Source of the DNA: Betaproteobacteria bacterium
Lineage (GTDB): Bacteria; Pseudomonadota; Gammaproteobacteria; Burkholderiales; Rhodocyclaceae
DNA: 6,600 nucleotides
Assembly (NCBI GenBank): GCA_028868235.1
Contig: JAGWUW010000156.1
Coordinates: 1 to 6,600 of the forward strand
Reading direction: 5' to 3'
The notes below the pieces were generated by a model, which was not told the origin of the DNA, searched no databases, and was given only the letters and a program-made list of their open reading frames with translations. Positions 1 through 5,271 of this stretch are shown piece after piece. The translations under genes were made by a program, and so were the position numbers. Within the stretch, counting starts at the first letter, position 1. The number at the start of each line of letters is the position of its first letter.

Positions 1-839
1 GAAATCTGTTCGGGATCGCGATTGCAGCAACCTCCATGTTGTCGATGGCCGGTATTGTTGTCGCTCTCGACGCCTACGGTCCGATCACCGACAACGCCGG
101 CGGTATAGCCGAAATGGCCGAATTACCGAAGGAAGTGCGCAACGTCACCGATCCGCTCGATGCGGTTGGCAATACCACCAAGGCGGTAACCAAGGGGTAT
201 GCGATCGGCTCGGCCGGCCTGGCTGCACTGGTGTTGTTCGCCGACTACACGCACGGCCTAGAAGCGGCTGGCCTGAGTAACATTTCCTTCGATTTGTCGA
301 ACCACATGGTGATCATTGGCCTCTTCATCGGCGGCTTGATTCCCTATCTGTTTGGTGCCATGGCCATGGAAGCAGTCGGGCGTTCGGCCGGTGCTGTGGT
401 CATGGAGGTACGCCGCCAGTTTAAGGAAATTCCCGGCATCATGGAGGGCACGGCCAAGCCGGACTATTCGCGGGCCGTCGATATGCTGACGGCGGCTGCG
501 ATCAAGGAAATGATGGTGCCATCAATCCTGCCGGTTGCTGTTCCCATCGTTGTCGGCCTGGCTCTCGGTCCGCAGGCGCTGGGTGGATTGCTGGTCGGAA
601 CCATTGTTACCGGCTTGTTCGTCGCCATCTCGATGACAACGGGGGGGGGCGCGTGGGACAACGCCAAGAAGTACATTGAGGATGGCCATTTCGGTGGCAA
701 GGGTTCCGAAGCGCATAAGGCTGCAGTGACTGGTGATACCGTTGGCGACCCATATAAAGATACGGCCGGCCCAGCGGTTAATCCGCTAATCAAGATTATC
801 AACCTGGTCGCCTTGCTGATCGTGCCGCTGATGGCCTGA
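1..839 (+). CDS. hppA: K+-independent proton-translocating pyrophosphatase, C-terminal part (5' end outside window)
   Basis: Membrane-integral pyrophosphatase that couples hydrolysis of PPi to phosphate with H+ pumping across the inner membrane. The reading frame is open from base 3, so the gene enters from the left edge; the ATG at 36 is internal, because the preceding codons already read as family sequence ([20 protein letters not shown]). Seen: [12 protein letters not shown] at 69-104, the GNTT motif followed by K-A-V-T at 180-191, DNAKKYIE from 657, and a hydrophobic C-terminus typical of the family. In this family the Lys/Thr pair at this place (instead of Ala/Gly) marks the K+-independent class, so a H+ pump not needing K+ is inferred. 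About 278 residues are visible of a family usually near 670-700, with no internal stop. A run of nine G at 641-649 encodes the Gly-rich stretch before AWDNAKK. The downstream terminator separates it from the adhesin operon; no functional link is evident. Confidence 0.96.
   Translation, partial: NLFGIAIAATSMLSMAGIVVALDAYGPITDNAGGIAEMAELPKEVRNVTDPLDAVGNTTKAVTKGYAIGSAGLAALVLFADYTHGLEAAGLSNISFDLSNHMVIIGLFIGGLIPYLFGAMAMEAVGRSAGAVVMEVRRQFKEIPGIMEGTAKPDYSRAVDMLTAAAIKEMMVPSILPVAVPIVVGLALGPQALGGLLVGTIVTGLFVAISMTTGGGAWDNAKKYIEDGHFGGKGSEAHKAAVTGDTVGDPYKDTAGPAVNPLIKIINLVALLIVPLMA
641..649 (+). repeat. Nine-G homopolymer inside hppA
   Basis: Nine consecutive G bases encode the end of a Thr codon and a Gly-Gly-Gly stretch before AWDNAKK. 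The reading frame is intact as given. Such runs are prone to slippage and to sequencing error. Confidence 0.9.
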
Positions 840-857
840 TTTTCGTCAGCAAAAGCC

Positions 858-883
858 AAAAAGGCGGCTACGGCCGCCTTTTT
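858..883 (+). terminator. Rho-independent terminator after hppA
   Basis: A perfect 11-bp inverted repeat, AAAAAGGCGGC (858-868) and GCCGCCTTTTT (873-883), encloses the loop TACG. The loop closed by C-G is a UNCG-type tetraloop, which is unusually stable in RNA. The stem ends in a U run, and the A run on the 5' side makes it potentially bidirectional, although no convergent gene is present. It lies 19 bases after the hppA stop codon and ends transcription before the secretion operon. Confidence 0.92.
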
Positions 884-891
884 ACATTTCT

Positions 892-922
892 TTGAATTCT
901 TTTTTTGAAGCCAAGCTAGAAT
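892..922 (+). promoter_or_regulatory. Candidate sigma-70 promoter of the secretion operon
   Basis: TAGAAT at 917-922 matches the -10 consensus at five of six bases, and TTGAAT at 892-897 resembles a -35 box. The 19-base spacer is longer than ideal. It sits just after the hppA terminator and before the first operon gene, in an A/T-rich stretch, which is where a promoter is needed. The position argument is stronger than the sequence match. Transcription would start near 929 and give a very short leader. Confidence 0.33.
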
Positions 923-934
923 CGCAAAAATTAT

Positions 935-941
935 AAGGGAG
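935..941 (+). promoter_or_regulatory. Ribosome binding site of the ABC transporter gene
   Basis: AAGGGAG lies four bases before the ATG at 946. An in-frame TAA at 934-936 overlaps it, so 946 is the first possible ATG in this frame and the start is well fixed. Confidence 0.7.
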
Positions 942-945
942 TGGC

Positions 946-3123
946 ATGAACGAGGATATAAGCAGATCCCCAGGGATAGGTGTGGCAGGCTTGCGAGAAG
1001 ATATCTTGCATCATGACCCTTTGCTGGACTGCCTCGTTGAGTTGACCCGCATTCATGGCCGCCCTAGTACGCGGGCCGCCTTGGTGTCCGGCTTGCCGCT
1101 AGACCAAGGCGTTCTTTCGCCGTCGCTATTCGCTCGGGCGGCGAGTCGTGCCGGCTTGTCGGCCAAGGTCAACCGTCGGCCGCTTGACCGTATCGACGAA
1201 GCACTGTTGCCGGCCGTGCTATTGCTGGCTGGCGAAGAGGCTTGCATCCTCCTCGGTTGGGACGAGGCAGGCCAGAGCGCCCGTCTGTTGTTCCCGGAGA
1301 CCGGGCAGGGGACCGTCCAGATGACGCGTGACGCTTTGCTTGCCCGTTACACCGGTATCGCTATCTTTGCCCGTCCGCATTTTCGCTTCGATACCCGCAC
1401 GCCACAGGTCGGTGATATCAAGCTGCGTCACTGGTTCTGGGGCTCCCTAGCTGATCAATGGCTTGTCTATCGCGATGTGCTGGGGGCGGCATTGCTGATC
1501 AACCTTCTTGCATTAGCCATGCCGTTGTTTTCGATGAATGTCTATGACCGGGTGGTGCCGAATCGAGCCATGGAAACCCTGTGGGTGCTCGCCCTTGGGG
1601 TGATCCTAGTTATCGGCGTGGATATGATGCTGCGCCTGCTGCGCGGTTATTTCATCGACTTGGCCAGTGCCCGAATCGATATGCAGTTATCGGCACGGAT
1701 CATGGAGCGCGTGCTTGGGGTACGCATGGAGGCTCGTCCGGCTGCTGTGGGAGCCTTTTCCTCCAATCTGCGTTCGTTTGAATCGGTTCGCGATTTCATC
1801 ACCTCGGCATCGGTGACGGCCTTTATCGACCTACCTTTTGCTCTGCTTTTTGTACTGGTGATTGCCCTCATTGCCTGGCAGTTGATCCTGCCGGTATTGT
1901 TGGCGCTGATTGTCGTCGTTGTTTACGCCTACGTCTTGCAGCACAAGATGCACGCTTTGTCGGAGACGACCTATCGGGCGGCGGCGCAGCGCAATGCGAC
2001 GCTGATCGAAAGTCTGACTGCGCTGGAAACGATCAAGACACAGGGCGCCGAAGGGGTCATGCAGTCGAAGTGGGAGAAGGCGGTCTCCTTCGTTGCCCGC
2101 ATCAATAACCAGATGCGCTTCCTGTCGGCCGCAGCAACCAACGGGGCGATGGAAATTCAGCAGATTGTCAATGTAGTAGTGGTAATTGCCGGTGTCTATT
2201 TGATTGCCGACGGCAAACTGAGCATGGGCGGACTGATCGCCTGCACCATGCTGACCTCGCGTGCAGTGGCACCGCTGGGGCAGATGGTTGGTCTGTTGAT
2301 GCAATATCACAATGCCAAGGTGGCTCTGGCCTCGCTCGAACAGATCATGAGCAAGCCGATCGAGCGGCCGACGGAAGCCAACTTCGTTCATCGGCCGGAA
2401 CTGCGCGGGGATATCGAATTTCGCGACGTCCAGTTCAGTTACCCCAATACGCAGATTGCCGCCTTGAAAGGCCTGAACTGTAAGATCAACGCCGGAGAGA
2501 AGGTCGTCGTCATCGGGCGGGTCGGTTCCGGCAAGACCACCCTGCAAAAATTGCTGCTTGGTCTCTATTTGCCAACAGAAGGGGCGGTCAGCATCGACGG
2601 CGTCGACCTGCGACAGCTCGACCCGGCTGATCTGCGGCGCAATATCGGCTATGTCGCTCAGGATTTGACGCTGTTTTATGGTACCTTGCGCGAGAACATC
2701 GCCATCGGGGCGCCGTTTGCCGACGATGCGTCCATCGTGGCGGCGGCTGAGGCAGGCGGCCTCAGTGAGTTCGTCAATCGGCATCCGGACGGCTTTGACA
2801 TGATGATCGGCGAGCGCGGCGATTCGCTGTCCGGCGGCCAGCGTCAGGGTGTGGCCATCGCTCGCGCCTTCCTGATGGACCCGCCCATCCTGTTGCTCGA
2901 TGAACCGACCAGCGCCATGGACTTTTCCTCAGAGCAGCAATTCAAGGAGAGGCTGCGCAAGATGGCCGCCCATAAAACCGTGCTGATCGTCACCCATCGC
3001 AACAGCTTACTCGACCTGGCAACCCGGGTCATCGTTGTGGATGATGGCAAGATCGTCGCCGACGGGCCGCGCGATCAGGTTATCCAGGCCCTGCAGAGCG
3101 GCCGGGTCGGGAGGGCAGCATGA
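946..3123 (+). CDS. lapB: LapB-type type I secretion ABC transporter (permease/ATPase)
   Basis: Inner-membrane ATP-driven exporter of a type I secretion system, here most likely for the adhesin encoded at 5272. The 725 residues fit the family. Residues about 20-145 form a C39-peptidase-like domain. It has a Cys (DCL, C29) near the usual catalytic place, but the segment where the catalytic His should lie reads GEEACILLGW (96-105), so it is probably a non-cleaving substrate-docking domain. A six-helix membrane domain follows (hydrophobic stretches about 175-230, 285-335 and 400-450). The nucleotide-binding domain has Walker A GRVGSGKT (524-531), Q-loop Q572, signature LSGGQ (628-632), Walker B ILLLDE with catalytic E653, D-loop SAMD (656-659) and H-loop H684. 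All ATPase residues are intact. The gene is first in the operon and overlaps the next by ATGA. The symbol rests on domain type and context; an RTX-toxin HlyB-type exporter is less likely because the cargo gene has a LapA-type N-terminus. Confidence 0.93.
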   Translation: MNEDISRSPGIGVAGLREDILHHDPLLDCLVELTRIHGRPSTRAALVSGLPLDQGVLSPSLFARAASRAGLSAKVNRRPLDRIDEALLPAVLLLAGEEACILLGWDEAGQSARLLFPETGQGTVQMTRDALLARYTGIAIFARPHFRFDTRTPQVGDIKLRHWFWGSLADQWLVYRDVLGAALLINLLALAMPLFSMNVYDRVVPNRAMETLWVLALGVILVIGVDMMLRLLRGYFIDLASARIDMQLSARIMERVLGVRMEARPAAVGAFSSNLRSFESVRDFITSASVTAFIDLPFALLFVLVIALIAWQLILPVLLALIVVVVYAYVLQHKMHALSETTYRAAAQRNATLIESLTALETIKTQGAEGVMQSKWEKAVSFVARINNQMRFLSAAATNGAMEIQQIVNVVVVIAGVYLIADGKLSMGGLIACTMLTSRAVAPLGQMVGLLMQYHNAKVALASLEQIMSKPIERPTEANFVHRPELRGDIEFRDVQFSYPNTQIAALKGLNCKINAGEKVVVIGRVGSGKTTLQKLLLGLYLPTEGAVSIDGVDLRQLDPADLRRNIGYVAQDLTLFYGTLRENIAIGAPFADDASIVAAAEAGGLSEFVNRHPDGFDMMIGERGDSLSGGQRQGVAIARAFLMDPPILLLDEPTSAMDFSSEQQFKERLRKMAAHKTVLIVTHRNSLLDLATRVIVVDDGKIVADGPRDQVIQALQSGRVGRAA
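3109..3114 (+). promoter_or_regulatory. Ribosome binding site of the membrane fusion protein gene, inside the end of the ABC transporter gene
   Basis: GGGAGG lies five bases before the ATG at 3120, within the last codons of the upstream gene. With the ATGA overlap this points to translational coupling of exporter ATPase and fusion protein. Confidence 0.7.
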
Positions 3124-4535
3124 GCCGCCTGAAAAACATCCTTGGCGCCATCCATGCTTGGCTGGAGAAGACTGCGCAGCGCGGTGCGCCACATGTCGAA
3201 AAAGTTCTCGGCCGCCTGCCGAATCGCGAGGAAATCGAAGTTGTCGATTTCGCTACCGATGCCGATCTTGCTATTTTGCGCCAGGAGCCCCTGCGGGCGC
3301 GAGTTCTCTTGCGCTCTATCGGTCTTGTTTTTGCCGTCTTCATCCTGTGGGCAGCGGTCGCCCAACTGGACGAGGTGACGCGCGGTGACGGCAAGGTCAT
3401 CCCCTCTAAGCAAGTTCAGGTGTTACAAAGCATCGATGGCGGTCTGGTTTCCGAAATTCTGGTCAGGGAGGGCGACATCGTTCAGCAGAACCAGTTGCTG
3501 ATCAAGATTGACGAGACCCGTTTTGTGTCCTCTGTGAAGGAAAACCAGGCGCAGTATCTTGGGTTGGTCGCCAAGGCTGCCCGACTGAAGGCTATTTCCG
3601 ACGGCAAGCCGTTCGTACCGCCGCCCGAGGTGTTAAAGGTGGCTCCAGAGATCGTCGCCCAGGAGCGTCAGTACTACGAAGCGAAGACTGACGAAATGAA
3701 CGCTGCGGTCTCCATCGCTCGTCAGCAACTTGCCCAGCGTCATCAGGAGCTCAACGAGGCCCAGGCCAAGAAAGCGCAGGCGACGCAGGGTTATGACTTG
3801 ACCTCGCGGGAGTTGGCGGTGACTAAGCCTCTGATCAACTCGGGCGCTATTTCCGAAGTCGAAGTGCTGCGCCTGGAGCGCGATGTGTCGCGTTATCGCG
3901 GTGAGCGGGACATGGCGTCAGCCCAGATTTCGCGGATACAGGCTGCAATCAACGAAGCGCAGCGCAAAATCGAGGAGGTTGAACTGAGCTTCCGCAATGA
4001 TGCCAGCAAGGAATTATCTGAAACGACCGCCAAACTGAACAGTCTGGCCGAGGGCAGCGTGGCGCTGTCTGACCGGGTTAAGCAATCCTCGATTCGATCT
4101 CCTGTCAAGGGTACGGTCAAACGTCTGCTGGTCAACACTGTTGGTGGGGTGGTGCAACCGGGCAAGGACATGATCGAGATCGTCCCACTGGAAGATACAT
4201 TACTCCTTGAGGCGCGGGTCTTGCCGCGGGATATCGCTTTCCTTCGTCCCGGACAACCGGCTATGGTCAAGTTCACCGCTTACGATTTTTCGATCTATGG
4301 CGGTCTCGAAGGAACACTTGAACACATCGGCGCCGACACTGTGATGGATGAGAAAGGCAACGCGTTCTATACGGTCCGGGTACGGACCAACAAGGCGGGT
4401 TTTGGCGACGCTAATCTGCCGATTATTCCCGGCATGGTGGCCGAAGTGGATATCTTGACTGGCAAGAAGAGCGTCCTGACATATCTGTTGAAGCCCGTAC
4501 TGCGCGCCAAGAGCGTGGCAATGACGGAGCGTTGA
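3120..4535 (+). CDS. lapC: LapC/HlyD-family type I secretion membrane fusion (periplasmic adaptor) protein
   Basis: Periplasmic adaptor that bridges the inner-membrane ABC transporter and an outer-membrane TolC/LapE-type pore. Seen in the 471 residues: a cytoplasmic N-terminal stretch of about 60 residues; one membrane helix at about 62-81 (VLLRSIGLVFAVFILWAAVA); the first half of a lipoyl-like domain (about 88-133, with GDGKVIPS and the SIDGGLVSEILVREGD-like signature); a long Gln/Ala/Glu-rich coiled coil (about 180-320); the second lipoyl half (SIRSPVKGTVKRL, 324-336); a beta-barrel region; and the family-typical C-terminus with PGMVAEVDILTGKKS (437-451) and YLLKP (455-459). Length is normal. 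Start and upstream stop overlap as ATGA, with a good ribosome binding site. The gene sits directly after the ABC transporter, as expected for a type I secretion pair. The outer-membrane component is not in this window and may be encoded elsewhere. Confidence 0.94.
   Translation: MSRLKNILGAIHAWLEKTAQRGAPHVEKVLGRLPNREEIEVVDFATDADLAILRQEPLRARVLLRSIGLVFAVFILWAAVAQLDEVTRGDGKVIPSKQVQVLQSIDGGLVSEILVREGDIVQQNQLLIKIDETRFVSSVKENQAQYLGLVAKAARLKAISDGKPFVPPPEVLKVAPEIVAQERQYYEAKTDEMNAAVSIARQQLAQRHQELNEAQAKKAQATQGYDLTSRELAVTKPLINSGAISEVEVLRLERDVSRYRGERDMASAQISRIQAAINEAQRKIEEVELSFRNDASKELSETTAKLNSLAEGSVALSDRVKQSSIRSPVKGTVKRLLVNTVGGVVQPGKDMIEIVPLEDTLLLEARVLPRDIAFLRPGQPAMVKFTAYDFSIYGGLEGTLEHIGADTVMDEKGNAFYTVRVRTNKAGFGDANLPIIPGMVAEVDILTGKKSVLTYLLKPVLRAKSVAMTER
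4526..4529 (+). promoter_or_regulatory. Ribosome binding site that decides the start of the LuxR-type gene
   Basis: GGAG lies five bases before the ATG at 4535 but only two bases before the alternative TTG at 4532. The spacing favours the ATG, which overlaps the upstream stop as TGATG. Confidence 0.6.
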
Positions 4536-5152
4536 TGAATCATTGCTTCGTTGATCGGGATGTCACCCCCGTTTCGACCTGGCTGCTGGCTTTTCCTCAG
4601 GCCAGGGTCATGCGGAGGGAGCGTCTCGCTTCGCTACCGGCTGGCGAGCCAGTAATTCTTTGGGTGCGTTATCGCGCGGGTGAAGCGCTCGAGTCGGTGC
4701 TGCCGGCTGTCGCACTGGAGCCTTGGCAGTTATTGGTCCTGCTCGCCGACGAACCGGATGAGAATGTTATTGTCGATGCCTTGGCACGAGGGGCGTCCGG
4801 CTGTTGCAATACTCATGCGGCAGCGGAAGTTCTGCAGCAGGTTGCGCTGGTTGTTGAGAACGGTGGTCTATGGGTAGGGCAGTCCCTGCTGCGCCGGCTG
4901 GTGGGTGGAACTTCGCGGGCACTTGCTGCACGCAGCGAGAGACCTCAGCGCGTCGATTGGGCTACCGTGCTATCCGAGCGCGAGGTTCAGGTGGCTCGCC
5001 TAGTGGCCGGGGGGGGCAGCAATCGTGAGGTGGCCGAGCAGTTGTCGATTACCGAGCGCACGGTCAAGGCGCATCTGTCGGCTATTTTCGAGAAGTTAGG
5101 CCTGCGGGACCGCCTGCAACTTTCCCTGCGCATCAACGGCGTGCAGATCTAA
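4535..5152 (+). CDS. LuxR/NarL-type transcriptional regulator with degenerate receiver domain
   Basis: Probable DNA-binding regulator of 205 residues. The C-terminal HTH of LuxR type spans about 142-202: LSEREVQVARLV, SNREVAEQLSI and TERTVKAHLSAIFEKLGL match the family throughout, including the recognition helix. The N-terminal 125 residues have the shape of a response-regulator receiver (VILWV, then LLVLLADEPDE, then ALARGASGCCNTHAAAEVL), but the phospho-acceptor Asp is absent (W43/V44 stand there), the Thr/Ser after beta 4 is Leu/Ala, and the Lys of the usual GYLLK is replaced around N92/T93. Phosphorylation control is therefore unlikely; a ligand or protein partner is inferred. WVGQ (113-116) lies where VpsT/CsgD-type regulators carry their W[FLM][TS]R-like c-di-GMP motif, but matches only at W. 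The TGATG overlap places it in the secretion operon, just before the adhesin, suggesting control of adhesin or operon expression; target genes are not shown by sequence. Start chosen at ATG 4535 rather than TTG 4532. Confidence 0.88.
   Translation: MNHCFVDRDVTPVSTWLLAFPQARVMRRERLASLPAGEPVILWVRYRAGEALESVLPAVALEPWQLLVLLADEPDENVIVDALARGASGCCNTHAAAEVLQQVALVVENGGLWVGQSLLRRLVGGTSRALAARSERPQRVDWATVLSEREVQVARLVAGGGSNREVAEQLSITERTVKAHLSAIFEKLGLRDRLQLSLRINGVQI
5009..5016 (+). repeat. Eight-G homopolymer in the HTH-coding part of the LuxR-type gene
   Basis: Eight consecutive G bases encode G159-G161, just before the DNA-binding helices. Gain of one G would bring a TGA at 5026-5028 into frame; loss of one would bring TAG at 5096-5098 into frame. 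Either removes the recognition helix. The frame is intact in this copy. Confidence 0.9.
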
Positions 5153-5160
5153 AGACCAAA

Positions 5161-5183
5161 CGTGGATTTATTCACGCTTTTTT
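5161..5183 (+). terminator. Possible weak intrinsic terminator after the regulator gene
   Basis: CGTGGA (5161-5166) can pair with TTCACG (5171-5176), with one G-U pair and a TTTA loop, followed by C and six T (5178-5183). The position eight bases after the stop fits a terminator, but the six-pair stem is short, so partial read-through into the adhesin gene is likely. If it works it separates the exporter/regulator unit from the adhesin gene. Confidence 0.45.
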
Positions 5184-5228
5184 ACAATAACTGTACTTTG
5201 GTTCAATAGCCCGCTCCGAGGCCACTCC

Positions 5229-5260
5229 CTACACTCCGCGTATTGCTAATTAGAGTGTGG
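5229..5260. repeat. Inverted repeat in the adhesin leader, touching its ribosome binding site
   Basis: CTACACTC (5229-5236) faces GAGTGTGG (5253-5260): six perfect pairs ACACTC/GAGTGT plus a G-U and a C-G pair, around a 16-base A/T-rich centre (CGCGTATTGCTAATTA). The half-site centres are 22 bp apart, about two helical turns, which suits a dimeric DNA-binding protein. As RNA the right arm would cover the first two bases of the GGAG ribosome binding site. CACTCC occurs a second time at 5223-5228. Operator and RNA hairpin are both possible; neither is proven. Confidence 0.4.
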
Positions 5261-5262
5261 AG
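5259..5262 (+). promoter_or_regulatory. Ribosome binding site of the adhesin gene
   Basis: GGAG lies nine bases before the ATG at 5272. An in-frame TAG at 5263-5265 rules out any earlier start in this frame. No convincing promoter was found in the gap: TTTACA at 5181-5186 is a fair -35 box, but no good -10 box follows at the right distance. Confidence 0.6.
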
Positions 5263-5271
5263 TAGATCGTC

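Noticed and set aside
36..839. hppA fragment as a truncated gene or pseudogene starting at ATG 36
   Set aside because: The frame is open to base 3 and the upstream codons read as normal family sequence, so the truncation is only the window edge.
1831..2784. Long open frame on the - strand (317 codons) opposite the ABC transporter
   Set aside because: It is antisense to the membrane and ATPase domains, whose motifs are unmistakable on the + strand. The translation is rich in Gln, Arg, His and Asp with no family resemblance, as expected of a shadow frame.
946..3123. ABC transporter as a bacteriocin exporter with active leader peptidase
   Set aside because: The His region of the peptidase-like domain is degenerate, no small double-Gly peptide gene is nearby, and a large retention-module adhesin lies downstream instead.
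3035..3413. Several open frames on both strands around the junction of the transporter and adaptor genes
   Set aside because: They overlap two well-supported genes, have no recognisable domains, and are explained by GC-rich codon use.
5230..5250. Possible sigma-54 promoter before the adhesin (TTGCT at 5243-5247)
   Set aside because: The -12-like TTGCT is present, but the bases where the -24 GG should be (5233-5234) are AC.
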